From Sphingomonas flavalba (lineage in GTDB: Bacteria > Pseudomonadota > Alphaproteobacteria > Sphingomonadales > Sphingomonadaceae), in assembly GCF_004796535.1 (NCBI RefSeq), contig NZ_SPHY01000010.1, positions 50,720 to 114,719 on the forward strand: DNA of 64,000 nt. The letters are read 5' to 3'. The position numbers were made by a program, and so were the translations under genes. Positions 9,652 to 18,346 of the stretch are shown in pieces (the stretch's first letter is position 1; each line of letters begins with the position of its first letter). The notes beneath the pieces are model-generated. The model was not told the DNA's origin, ran no database searches, and was given only the letters and a program-made list of their open reading frames with translations.

Positions 9652-9717
9652 TCACCACCCCGATCGTGGATTCAGCCGAATCGATAGCAGTTCAGCGCCC
9701 GAATCGAAAGCGGAGCG

Positions 9718-10935
9718 TCAGGCGTGCGCGGCGATCCATTCTTCCAGCACCGGCGCGATCTGCTGGCGCCACCGGCTGCCGTTGAAGATGCCGTAATGCC
9801 CGACGCCCCGTGCCAGATGATATTTCTTGGCCACCGCCGGCAGGCGGGTTGCCAGCTTCAAGGCCGCCTTCGTCTGGCCGACACCGGAAATGTCGTCGCG
9901 CTCACCCTCAACCGCTAGCAGCGCGATGTCGGTGATCGCCGCCGGATCGACCTCCGTACCGCGATGAGTCATCGTGCCGAGCGGCAAAGCGTGGCGCTGG
10001 AACACCATGTCGACGGTTTGCAGGTAGAATTCCGCCGTCATGTCGCAGACCGAACGATATTCGTCGTAGAAATCCTTGGCGGCGTCCGCCTCCTCCCCGT
10101 CTCCGGCGACAAGGTGCTTGAACATCTCCCAGTGGCTCATCATGTGGCTGCCAAGGTTCATCGACATGAAGCCGGCGAGCTGGAGGAAACCGGGATAGAC
10201 CCGCCGCCCGGCGCCGGGGTGGTTGAATGGCACGGTGACGATGACATTCTGCTCGAACCAAGCGCGCGGGCGCTCCGTCGCTAGCGTGTTGACCGCCGTC
10301 GGTGCCTCGCGCGTGTCGATCGGCCCGCCCATCATCGTCAGCGTCCGCGGCCGGCATGGATGGTTGGCGGCCGACATCAGCGCAGCGGCGGCGTAGCAGG
10401 GGACGGACGGCTGGCATACTGCCAGCATGTGCGCCCCCGGGCCGACGCGCTCGAGGAACGCGATGATATAGTCGATATAATCATCGAGGTCGAAACGCCC
10501 GTCGGCAAGCGGCACCTGCCGCGCATCCCGCCAATCGGTGATGTACACGTCATGGCCAGGCAGCATCCGTTCAACGGTGCCGCGCAACAGTGTCGCATAG
10601 TGGCCGGACATCGGTGCGGCGATCAGCAGCCGCGGCTGCCCTTCCACCCCTTCGCGCCGGAAATGCTTGAGCTGGCCGAACGGCAGGCGCAGCGCGATTT
10701 CCTCCTGTACCGCGACGCGCTTGCCGTCGACCGTCGTCTCGACCAGCCCGAATTCCGGCTTGCCGCGCGGTGCAGCAGCGTGCGCGAACACTTCCAGCGC
10801 CGATGCGATGATCGGTCCTCCGCCGAAATAGGCCATCGGGTTTGCTGGATTGGCGAGCAGTTCGGCACCGGCATTGGCCATCGCGCTTGCCCCAGCCAGA
10901 AGCGAGCGCTGCATTTCATAGGCACTATAGAGCAT
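9718..10935 (-). CDS. phaZ: Intracellular polyhydroxyalkanoate depolymerase
   Basis: 405 residues. The N terminus MLYSAYEMQRSLLAGA and the VCQPSVP nucleophile box with Cys174 in place of Ser are characteristic of intracellular PHB depolymerases of the PhaZa1 type. The catalytic His is probably in GVGHYGIFNG near the C terminus. It mobilises stored poly-3-hydroxybutyrate granules in the cytoplasm. No signal peptide was seen. It is divergent from the ABC transporter gene, and the MaoC/thiolase pair upstream fits the same storage-lipid metabolism. Confidence 0.92.
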   Translation of the reverse strand: MLYSAYEMQRSLLAGASAMANAGAELLANPANPMAYFGGGPIIASALEVFAHAAAPRGKPEFGLVETTVDGKRVAVQEEIALRLPFGQLKHFRREGVEGQPRLLIAAPMSGHYATLLRGTVERMLPGHDVYITDWRDARQVPLADGRFDLDDYIDYIIAFLERVGPGAHMLAVCQPSVPCYAAAALMSAANHPCRPRTLTMMGGPIDTREAPTAVNTLATERPRAWFEQNVIVTVPFNHPGAGRRVYPGFLQLAGFMSMNLGSHMMSHWEMFKHLVAGDGEEADAAKDFYDEYRSVCDMTAEFYLQTVDMVFQRHALPLGTMTHRGTEVDPAAITDIALLAVEGERDDISGVGQTKAALKLATRLPAVAKKYHLARGVGHYGIFNGSRWRQQIAPVLEEWIAAHA

Positions 10936-11140
10936 TCACGATCCCCACCCGCGCCCCCGACCCCGGGGCGCAAGCGCGAAACCTACGCGCATTTGTCACC
11001 GCGTTGCAACACGTCAGCGCAAGCAGCGCTGTCCCGTTTCGAGTTGCCGTTCCCGACGGCATCTTCGCGACAGGCGGCCGCAGCCGCCCAACCGCGACGC
11101 TGCGCATTGAGGGACGCCCGCCCCCCTGCTAGAGGGCGGC

Positions 11141-12913
11141 ATGGCCGACGAACCCAACGGTGGCGGCGAGCGCAAGCTCGGCAATCTCAGGATGATCTGG
11201 GCCCACGCGGCCCGCTATCCGGAGCATATAACTGGCGCGGCACTGGCGCTGCTGGTCGCCGCGGCGGCCACCCTCGCAATCCCCAGCGGATTCAAACGGA
11301 TCATCGACAACGGCTTCGTTGCTCATGGCGGCAATGTCGCGCCCTATTTCCACTATCTGCTGATGATCGTCGTCGTGCTGGCAATCGCGACGGCGCTACG
11401 CTTCTATTTCGTTTCCTGGCTGGGCGAGCGGGTCGTCGCCGACATCCGCAAGGCAGTGCAGACCAACTTGCTCCGCCTCGCCCCCCGCTATTTCGAAGAG
11501 AATCGCCCGTCGGAGATCGCTTCGCGGATGACCGCCGATACCTCGGTGATCGAGCAGGTGGTCGGCACGACCATTTCCGTTGCGCTGCGCAACGTCGTGA
11601 TGGGCATCGGCGGCATCGTCTATCTGTTCATGCTGGCGCCGAAGCTGGCGGCGATGCTGCTGCTCGGCATTCCGCTGGTCGTACTGCCGATCGTGCTGAT
11701 CGGGCGGCAGCTGACCGCGATTTCCCGCCAGAGCCAGGATCGGGTGGCGGAAGTCGGCGCGATCGTCGCCGAAACGCTTGGCGCGATGAAGATCGTCCAG
11801 GCATTCGGCCAGGAGAAGCGGGAACGGTCGCGCTTCAGCGAGGCAGTGGACCGGGCGTTCGGTACCGCACGGCGGCGCATCGTGATCCGCGCCGGGATGA
11901 CGGCGGTGGTTATCGCGTTGATTTTCGGGTCGATCACCATGGTGATGTGGCAGGGCGCGCTGGATGTGGCGCAGGGCAGCATCTCCAGCGGTGACATTGC
12001 CGCCTTCGTGCTGACCGGCGGGCTGGTCGCCGGGGCGTTCGGCGCGCTGACCGAGGTTTACGGGGATCTGCTGCGCGGCGCCGGCGCCGCAGGGCGACTG
12101 GGCGAATTGCTGGCGGAAACGCCGGAAATCCGCGCCCCCGCTATACCGGTGGCGCTGCCCGAGCCGCCGCGCGGCCATCTGGCTTTCGACCATGTCACTT
12201 TCCATTATCCGACCCGGCCCGATGTCGCCGCGCTCGACGATTTCAGCCTGGCGGTGGCGCCGGGCGAGACGGTGGCGGTGGTCGGCCCGTCCGGTGCCGG
12301 CAAATCGACATTGTTCCAGCTCGCCCAGCGCTTCTACGATCCACAGCAGGGTAGCGTCCGGCTCGACGGCGTCGCGCTGCCAGATGCCGACCCGGCGGCG
12401 ATCCGCGCCCGCATCGCGATGGTGCCTCAAGAAACGGTGATCTTCGCCGCCTCCGCCCGCGACAATCTGCGCTACGGCCGGTGGGATGCCGACGACCACG
12501 CGTTGTGGGCAGCGGCGGAAGCGGCCAACGCCGCCGGTTTCCTGCGCGCCCTGCCCGACGGGCTGGACACGTTCATGGGCGAAGGCGGCGCACGCCTGTC
12601 TGGTGGCCAGCGCCAGCGGCTGGCGATCGCCCGCGCGATCCTGCGTGATTCGCCGATTCTGTTGCTCGACGAGGCGACATCGGCACTGGACGCGGAAAGC
12701 GAACGGCTGGTCCAGACGGCGCTTGAACGGCTGATGGCCAACCGGACGACGGTGGTCGTCGCCCACCGGCTGGCGACGGTGCGCGCCGCCGACCGGATCG
12801 TCGTGATGGCCGACGGGCGGATCGCCGAGGAAGGCAATCACGACAGTCTGTCCGCCGCCAACGGGCTGTACGCCCGCCTCGCCCGGCTGCAGTTCGAAGG
12901 GCTGGCGGCCTAG
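11141..12913 (+). CDS. ABC transporter, fused permease and ATP-binding domains
   Basis: 590-residue half-transporter of the type I exporter class. The N-terminal transmembrane domain (about 25-330) has six predicted helices. The nucleotide-binding domain has Walker [10 protein letters not shown] (about 382-390), signature [14 protein letters not shown] (about 486) and Walker [13 protein letters not shown] (about 506-517), followed by an H-loop AHRLATV. It should work as a homodimer exporting a lipid, peptide or drug. The substrate is unknown. It is five bases upstream of aat and probably co-transcribed. Confidence 0.9.
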   Translation: MADEPNGGGERKLGNLRMIWAHAARYPEHITGAALALLVAAAATLAIPSGFKRIIDNGFVAHGGNVAPYFHYLLMIVVVLAIATALRFYFVSWLGERVVADIRKAVQTNLLRLAPRYFEENRPSEIASRMTADTSVIEQVVGTTISVALRNVVMGIGGIVYLFMLAPKLAAMLLLGIPLVVLPIVLIGRQLTAISRQSQDRVAEVGAIVAETLGAMKIVQAFGQEKRERSRFSEAVDRAFGTARRRIVIRAGMTAVVIALIFGSITMVMWQGALDVAQGSISSGDIAAFVLTGGLVAGAFGALTEVYGDLLRGAGAAGRLGELLAETPEIRAPAIPVALPEPPRGHLAFDHVTFHYPTRPDVAALDDFSLAVAPGETVAVVGPSGAGKSTLFQLAQRFYDPQQGSVRLDGVALPDADPAAIRARIAMVPQETVIFAASARDNLRYGRWDADDHALWAAAEAANAAGFLRALPDGLDTFMGEGGARLSGGQRQRLAIARAILRDSPILLLDEATSALDAESERLVQTALERLMANRTTVVVAHRLATVRAADRIVVMADGRIAEEGNHDSLSAANGLYARLARLQFEGLAA

Positions 12914-12918
12914 GCCCT

Positions 12919-13686
12919 GTGCCGGCGATCGACCCGAGCCTGCTGCTGCGCGCCTACGCGATGGGCGTGTTCCCAATGGCCGAGGCCCGCGATGCCGACG
13001 ATGTCTACTGGGTTGAGCCGCGGATGCGCGGCGTGTTGCCGCTCGACCGTTTCCATCTATCGCGCTCGCTGGCCAAGACGGTCCGCTCGGACCATTTCAC
13101 CGTCACCGCCGACCGTGCCTTCGCCAAGGTCATCGCTGCCTGTGCCGAAGCGACGAATACACGGCCAGGCACCTGGATCAACGCGCGGATCGAGCAAGCG
13201 TGCATCGCCCTTCACGCCACCGGCCATGCCCATTCGATCGAATGCTGGCGGGACGATGCGCTGGTCGGTGGCCTGTACGGCATCAGCCTCGGCGGTGCAT
13301 TCTTCGGCGAAAGCATGTTCAGCCGGGCGCGCGACGCGTCGAAGGTCGCACTCGCCCATCTCGTCGCCCGCTTGCGTGTCGGCGGCTACACACTGCTGGA
13401 CTGCCAGTTCATCACCGACCACCTCGCCTCGCTGGGCGCGATCGAAATTCCGCACGACGCCTATGTTGCCGGGCTGGCGGACGCCCTGGGCGTCGGCGCG
13501 GCGGTCGGCGAGGGGACCGGGGACGACGGCACCGGTGCCGAGGACGGCGTAGCGTCGGGCAAAGGGGTCGGGTTCGGCGTGCTCGACACACTTTTCGCGC
13601 CACCAGCCGACCCGGCCGACGGTACCGTCGTCCCCGCCCCCATTGCCGGGTGCGACATCGTACAGCTCTTAGGCCAAACATCGTAG
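12919..13686 (+). CDS. aat: Leucyl/phenylalanyl-tRNA--protein transferase
   Basis: 255 residues. The enzyme adds Leu or Phe from aminoacyl-tRNA to N-terminal Lys/Arg of proteins, marking them for ClpAP (N-degron pathway). Conserved blocks are [10 protein letters not shown] (about 13-22), [13 protein letters not shown] (about 33-45), [19 protein letters not shown] (about 115-133) and [12 protein letters not shown] Gly-rich stretch (about 190-215) separates these from a conserved end ([12 protein letters not shown]). The last 226 bases lie antisense to the 3' end of the DUF2155 gene, and both coding ends look genuine. GTG start five bases after the ABC gene. Confidence 0.93.
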   Translation: MPAIDPSLLLRAYAMGVFPMAEARDADDVYWVEPRMRGVLPLDRFHLSRSLAKTVRSDHFTVTADRAFAKVIAACAEATNTRPGTWINARIEQACIALHATGHAHSIECWRDDALVGGLYGISLGGAFFGESMFSRARDASKVALAHLVARLRVGGYTLLDCQFITDHLASLGAIEIPHDAYVAGLADALGVGAAVGEGTGDDGTGAEDGVASGKGVGFGVLDTLFAPPADPADGTVVPAPIAGCDIVQLLGQTS

Positions 13687-14180
13687 ATCGAGTGCTCGAC
13701 GACGTTGAGCGACGGCGATTCCTTGTAGAGCCAGCCGGAGAACACCCGCCGCCACTTGTCGTCGGCACCCGCCACGTCAAGCTGGACGAAAGCCCCGGTC
13801 AGCTTCTGCGTTTCCCACGGCGCCGTCGTCTCGCAGGCGCGGAGCCGGACGATGACATCGCCGACGCGCACCGCCTGCCCCGGCTTCATCGTCAGGTCCC
13901 GCCACAGGCCGTTGCGCTTGTTGAGCAGGCCGATGACCGCAACGCGCTGGTTCATCGGCGTTTCGGCGCGCGATACCACCTCACGCGGGCGCGCAGTTTG
14001 CGCTGCCGCCGGAGTATCGCCCTCGGCGGCGGTGGGCGGCGTAGCGGTGGGTTCGGGCTCCGGCGTCGCCGCGGTCGACACTGGCTCAGCGGCGTTGTCC
14101 GCCTGGAGCGCGCCGGCGCCTTGCCAGGCGGCAATGCCGACCAGCAGCGTCATGCCCGCGCCGGCGAGCACTCGCCTCAT
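13461..14180 (-). CDS. DUF2155 domain protein
   Basis: 239 residues. An N-terminal hydrophobic segment (about 3-23) is a signal peptide or anchor, then a Pro/Thr-rich linker, then the DUF2155 core (about 79-178: [18 protein letters not shown]... [10 protein letters not shown]... [18 protein letters not shown]). A Pro/Ser/Thr-rich tail ends the protein. Function is unknown; the family is conserved in Alphaproteobacteria next to aat and NDUFA12. Residues 166-239 are encoded opposite the aat 3' end. The start at 14180 overlaps the NDUFA12 stop (ATGA). Confidence 0.85.
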   Translation of the reverse strand: MRRVLAGAGMTLLVGIAAWQGAGALQADNAAEPVSTAATPEPEPTATPPTAAEGDTPAAAQTARPREVVSRAETPMNQRVAVIGLLNKRNGLWRDLTMKPGQAVRVGDVIVRLRACETTAPWETQKLTGAFVQLDVAGADDKWRRVFSGWLYKESPSLNVVEHSIYDVWPKSCTMSHPAMGAGTTVPSAGSAGGAKSVSSTPNPTPLPDATPSSAPVPSSPVPSPTAAPTPRASASPAT

Positions 14181-14581
14181 GCCTGGTCGGGGCTCCAAGC
14201 CTCGTAATCTCCGGTCGCCGCGGCGCGGCGGCCGCCGGCCTCGAGTGCACCGGCCGGGCGATAGGCCTGCGGCGTTCCAGTCCAGTTCGGTTCCGGCGGC
14301 CGTTGCCAGGCGCGCACTGGCGGCAATGCCTGCTCCGGCAGAGCGTCGAGCGTGCAATGCAGCCAGCCATGCCATTCCGGCGGCACGCGGCTGGCGTCGT
14401 TGGCGCCGTTATAGATCACCCAGCGACGGCGGCGGCCGTCGACCGCCTTCTTAGCCTCGTAATATACGTTGCCGAGCCCATCCTCGCCTACCTTCCGGCC
14501 AGCGCGGGCGGTGAACCAGGACGTGCCGATGGTGGCGCCGTCCCACCAGGTGAAGATCGATTTGAGGATACCCATGCTCAC
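14177..14581 (-). CDS. NADH:ubiquinone oxidoreductase NDUFA12 family protein
   Basis: 134 residues. The family core FTWWDGATIGTSWFTARAGRKVGEDGLGNVYYE and RRWVIYNGANDASRVPPEWHGWLHCT is the alphaproteobacterial homologue of the mitochondrial complex I accessory subunit NDUFA12 (B17.2). It is expected to bind the complex I matrix/cytoplasmic arm. GTG at 14581 or ATG at 14575 could start translation. It precedes and overlaps the DUF2155 gene by four bases; it lies outside any nuo operon, as is normal. Confidence 0.93.
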   Translation of the reverse strand: MSMGILKSIFTWWDGATIGTSWFTARAGRKVGEDGLGNVYYEAKKAVDGRRRRWVIYNGANDASRVPPEWHGWLHCTLDALPEQALPPVRAWQRPPEPNWTGTPQAYRPAGALEAGGRRAAATGDYEAWSPDQA

Positions 14582-14665
14582 GCCGTCTCAACTGTGTCGC
14601 GGCGCCATCGCCGCCACCTCTCGTCGCACGAGGCTCTAGCGCCCGGCGATGGCGCTGTCATCCGG

Positions 14666-15151
14666 TCAGTGCGCGGCGGCGCCCGCCCCCCATTCCACAT
14701 GGTCGCCCACTGCGATGCCGAGCGCGGCGGCACGGCCGCCGCTGATCTCAAGAACTGCTGCAACTGGCTCGCCGGATTCAATCGGCTCCAGCGAATAAGG
14801 CACAGCATCTGCCGCGATCGCGGCGATCGTGCGATCCGGGCGGATAAAGACGATGTCGAGGGAGAGCGGCGTGTCCTTCATCCAGAAGCTTGCCGGGCGC
14901 GGAGGAGCCATTGGAAACAGCATGCCATGGTCGGCAGGCAAGACCGTGCGGAACATCAGCCCGCGCGCCTGTTCGTCCGGAGTGCGGGCGATTTCCACAA
15001 CGAAGTGCCGGACAGCACCGCCGGTAGTCGTCACGGTCAGCGCTTCCACCGCCGGCGTTGCGGAGGTGTCCGTCGGCGCCGGACCGTCGCACCCCGCAAG
15101 CGACAGCGGCGAAAGCGCCACGGCGACGGCGAGCGCCGCCGCCCGGATCAT
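14666..15151 (-). CDS. DUF192 domain lipoprotein
   Basis: 161 residues. The N terminus [23 protein letters not shown] carries a lipobox (LAGC), so it is likely a lipoprotein. The DUF192 domain (about 45-155) has [36 protein letters not shown] and [20 protein letters not shown]. The molecular function is unknown. The start ATG overlaps the stop of the upstream cold-shock gene (ATGA), so the two form one transcript, a pairing common in this order. Confidence 0.88.
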   Translation of the reverse strand: MIRAAALAVAVALSPLSLAGCDGPAPTDTSATPAVEALTVTTTGGAVRHFVVEIARTPDEQARGLMFRTVLPADHGMLFPMAPPRPASFWMKDTPLSLDIVFIRPDRTIAAIAADAVPYSLEPIESGEPVAAVLEISGGRAAALGIAVGDHVEWGAGAAAH

Positions 15152-15759
15152 CGGATCTGTTCGACGACGACGGCGAGCGGCCCCTTCCGCCCGGCGGCGA
15201 CCCGCGCGATCAGCGGCTGATCCGGCTCGACCTCCGTAAAGCCTGCGCGGCGCAAGGTCTCCATATGCACGAAGATGTCGGCGGAGCCGTCGTCGCGCAT
15301 CAGGAAGCCATAGCCTTTCAGGCGGTTGAACCATTTGACGCGCACCGCTTCCGGCGGCCCGGCATGCTCGACCAGCGTCGACGGATCAATCCGGTCGCGC
15401 GGCGGCGCCAGGTCCTGGTCAGGCCCGGTGGCGGTGCTGAGGTCGAACGACAGGATTTCACGCGCCTGCAGCCCGCGATCGCGCCGGACGGCCAGGCATT
15501 CCGCCCGCGCCCCCTCCGGCAGGCTGCGGCGGCCATGATCGCGCAGCACCGAGAAATGGATCAGTATGTCGCCGGAACCGTCATCGGCGACCATGAAGCC
15601 AAAGCCCCGCGTGGCGTCGAACCATTTGACGACGCCCTGGTAATGCTCGAGCGGCTCTTCGGCCTCCGCTCCGACAACATCATCGCGGTTGACCGAAGTC
15701 CCCCCGTCGGACTGGTCATTTTCCATAAACAACGACACGGCAGTCTGACTATCACCCAC
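15148..15759 (-). CDS. Cold-shock protein with two CSD domains
   Basis: 203 residues with two cold-shock domains. Domain 1 (about 40-105) begins [16 protein letters not shown] with DILIHFSVL; domain 2 (about 138-203) begins [15 protein letters not shown] with DIFVHMETL. Both RNP1 and RNP2 motifs are present, so both should bind single-stranded nucleic acid. The GTG start at 15759 has GGGGGGA five bases upstream. It leads a leftward operon: CSD, DUF192, NDUFA12, DUF2155. Confidence 0.9.
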   Translation of the reverse strand: MGDSQTAVSLFMENDQSDGGTSVNRDDVVGAEAEEPLEHYQGVVKWFDATRGFGFMVADDGSGDILIHFSVLRDHGRRSLPEGARAECLAVRRDRGLQAREILSFDLSTATGPDQDLAPPRDRIDPSTLVEHAGPPEAVRVKWFNRLKGYGFLMRDDGSADIFVHMETLRRAGFTEVEPDQPLIARVAAGRKGPLAVVVEQIR

Positions 15760-15837
15760 GCTGGTCCCCCCAACGCCTAGCGTTATGACCTTAGCATGGG
15801 TGGTTAGTAAATTCGAAATAATGATTTCGGAAACGAC

Positions 15838-16401
15838 TCAACCGTCCTCATCAGGGACAGTCCCGAACGGCCATTCAACAATTCGTATTACAAATTCAAG
15901 CGGATGCCCCGCCCGCAGCATCGCGGCGACCGCCCGCTGCCGCGCGGCGCGATCGGGCGATATCGGCGCGAAGGGCCCGAATCGCCGCCGCCGGGCAAGC
16001 GCAAGCGCCGCTGCCCAGCCGCCCGCTGCGGCCGAGTCTTCCACCGACGCGCGGTCGGTGTCTGCGATGCCGGCGGCACGCAGCGCTGCGCCGATCCGAC
16101 GCGCGCCGTAACCACGCCTTTGCAAGACCCTGGCCCGCGCGTTCGCATAGGCAAGGTCGTCAACATAGCCGAGGCTGGCGAAGCGCGCGACGAGCGTCGC
16201 GACCGGCGGATCGCCCTCCCCCGCCCATCCGCGCTGCGCCAGCTTGCGCTCCAGATAGGCGGCAAGGCGCGCGCGCGTCGTCGCGTAGCGTCCGACATAT
16301 CCGAGCGCCAAGCGCGAGAGCGAGTCGTCGTCGAGCGGCGGCGCCGGGGTATGGCCGGGACGTGGACGCATGCGCCACGATTGTGCCACAGTCGCGTCCA
16401 T
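15838..16401 (-). CDS. recX: Regulatory protein RecX
   Basis: 187 residues if it starts at 16401, where AAAGGTGG lies nine bases upstream; a shorter start lies at 16371. RecX modulates RecA filaments. Repeated three-helix modules are visible: LALGYVGRYATTRARLAAYLERKL, VARFASLGYVDDLAYANARA, and RRGYGARRIGAALRAAGI. The DNA is opposite to and divergent from the acyl-AMP ligase gene. There is no recA nearby in this window. Confidence 0.85.
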   Translation of the reverse strand: MDATVAQSWRMRPRPGHTPAPPLDDDSLSRLALGYVGRYATTRARLAAYLERKLAQRGWAGEGDPPVATLVARFASLGYVDDLAYANARARVLQRRGYGARRIGAALRAAGIADTDRASVEDSAAAGGWAAALALARRRRFGPFAPISPDRAARQRAVAAMLRAGHPLEFVIRIVEWPFGTVPDEDG

Positions 16402-16505
16402 ATTTAAACGCCACCTTTGCGTTAGCGTATGGTTCGGAAATACATGTCGACGCGTGGTGCTCACTTGCTCAAGCGCCGCCCGGCGATAAGGAGAAGGGAC
16501 AGGCG

Positions 16506-18284
16506 GTGCTGAACGCGCTTGAGACCAGAACCATAGTGGGATCGCACCAGAACATCATGACCACCATGCTTCCAACGCCGTCGGACGACGGCCTGCCGCG
16601 GCGCTTCGCCGATTTCGCGACGCTGGGCGATGCGCTCGACTATGCGGCGCGCGGCGAGCGCGGCTTCAATTTCCACGACGCCCGCGGCGCTCTGGTCAGA
16701 CCCTATCCGTTCGCGATGCTGCGTCACGACGCGCGCGCGGCGGCTTTCCGCCTGATCGCCCACGGTATCGCGCCGGGCGACCGGATCGCGCTGATCGCCG
16801 AGACCGGGCCGGATTTCGCCGCGCTGTTCTTCGGCGCCGTCTATGCCGGGGCGTGGCCGGTGCCGCTGCCCCTGCCGACATCTTTCGGCGGGGCGGCCGC
16901 CTATGTCGACCAGTTGAAGACGCAACTCGGCAGCTGCGACCCGGCGCTGCTGCTCTATCCGGCGGAGCTGGAGCAGATGGCGAGCGACGCGGCCGCGCAG
17001 GCGGGCGTGATGGGCATCACATTCGAGGCGTTTGCCGAGCTGGACAGCCCGGAGGCGCCATTGCCGCCGGCACGGCCCGACGACATCGCCTATCTGCAAT
17101 ATTCCAGCGGATCGACCCGCTTTCCCCACGGCGTTGCCGTTACCCATGCCGGCCTGCTCAGCAACCTTGCGGCGCATGCGCACGGCATGGCGGTGACCAC
17201 AGGGGACCGCTGCATTTCCTGGCTGCCCTGGTATCACGACATGGGCCTGGTCGGCTGCATGCTGTCGCCGGTCGCCAATCAGGTGTCGACCGACTATCTG
17301 AAAACCGAGGATTTCGCGCGGCGGCCGCTGGCCTGGCTTGACCTGATCAGCCGCAATCCGGGCACCACGCTCAGCTATTCGCCGACCTTCGGCTACGACA
17401 TCTGCGCCCGGCGCATGTCGAGCCAGACCAAGGCGGCCGAGCGGTTCGACCTGTCGCGCTGGCGGGTGGCCGGCAACGGCGCCGACATGATCCGCCCCGA
17501 TGTGATGCAGGCCTTCGTCGACGCCTTTGCAGACGCTGGTTTCGACGCCCGCGCGTTCCTGCCCAGCTATGGCCTGGCGGAAGCGACGCTGGCGGTTTCC
17601 ATCATGCCGCCGGGCGAGGGCATCGTCGTCGAACTCGTCGAGGAGACGCAGCTGTCCGGCGCCAGCGGCGATGCCGGCCGGCCGCAACGCTACCGCGCGA
17701 TCGTCAATTGCGGCGTGCCCGCGCGCGACATGTCCATCGAAATCCGCGAGGAGGACGGCACCCCCCTGCCCGACAAGGCGATCGGCAAGGTATGGTGCAA
17801 GGGCCCGTCGGTAATGGCCGGGTATTTCCGCGACCCCGAAGCGACCGACGCCTGCCTGGTCGACGGCTGGCTGGACACCGGCGACATGGGGTACATGTCC
17901 GGCGGCTATCTCTACATCGTCGGCCGCGCCAAGGACATGATCATCATCAACGGCCGCAACCACTGGCCGCAGGACATCGAGTGGGCGGTCGAGCAATTGC
18001 CCGGTTTCAAGGCCGGCGACATCGCCGCTTTCTCGATCACCACGCCGGGCGGAGAGGAAACCCCGGCGGTGCTCGTCCAGTGCCGGACATCCGACCAGGC
18101 CGAGCGCGCGCGGCTGCGCGACCAGATCCGCGAGAAGGTCCGCGCGATCACCGGCATGAACTGCGTGGTCGAGCTGGTGCCGCCGCGCACCCTGCCGCGA
18201 ACCAGTTCGGGCAAGCTGAGCCGGGCGAAGGCGCGCAACCTGTATCTGTCCGGCGAAATCCAGCCTTACGACCTCGCCGCCTGA
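16506..18284 (+). CDS. Fatty acyl-AMP ligase
   Basis: 592 residues from GTG 16506, chosen for GAAGGGA six bases upstream; an in-frame ATG lies at 16557. It belongs to the ANL adenylation superfamily: the P-loop YSSGSTRFPHG (near residue 200) is followed by the motifs SWLPWYHDMGL, SYGLAEATLAV, WLDTGDMGY and RTSSGKLSR. The first motifs are typical of FAALs, which make acyl-adenylates and pass them to acyl carrier proteins. The P-loop carries R and H where TG.PKG is usual. The acceptor and pathway cannot be read from neighbours: recX is upstream and a GGDEF-EAL gene follows. Confidence 0.88.
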   Translation: MLNALETRTIVGSHQNIMTTMLPTPSDDGLPRRFADFATLGDALDYAARGERGFNFHDARGALVRPYPFAMLRHDARAAAFRLIAHGIAPGDRIALIAETGPDFAALFFGAVYAGAWPVPLPLPTSFGGAAAYVDQLKTQLGSCDPALLLYPAELEQMASDAAAQAGVMGITFEAFAELDSPEAPLPPARPDDIAYLQYSSGSTRFPHGVAVTHAGLLSNLAAHAHGMAVTTGDRCISWLPWYHDMGLVGCMLSPVANQVSTDYLKTEDFARRPLAWLDLISRNPGTTLSYSPTFGYDICARRMSSQTKAAERFDLSRWRVAGNGADMIRPDVMQAFVDAFADAGFDARAFLPSYGLAEATLAVSIMPPGEGIVVELVEETQLSGASGDAGRPQRYRAIVNCGVPARDMSIEIREEDGTPLPDKAIGKVWCKGPSVMAGYFRDPEATDACLVDGWLDTGDMGYMSGGYLYIVGRAKDMIIINGRNHWPQDIEWAVEQLPGFKAGDIAAFSITTPGGEETPAVLVQCRTSDQAERARLRDQIREKVRAITGMNCVVELVPPRTLPRTSSGKLSRAKARNLYLSGEIQPYDLAA

Positions 18285-18346
18285 CAGATGCGTCCGAAAC
18301 GGACCTCGCTTACCGATCGCTAACCTAACGCCGCTATACCGGCGGC

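Noticed and set aside
15814..15829. CGAAAT-AATG-ATTTCG palindrome between recX and the cold-shock gene as a Fur or other operator
   Set aside because: Poor match to Fur; it lies just after the recX stop and is more likely part of a terminator or the AT-rich promoter of the cold-shock operon. Not decided.
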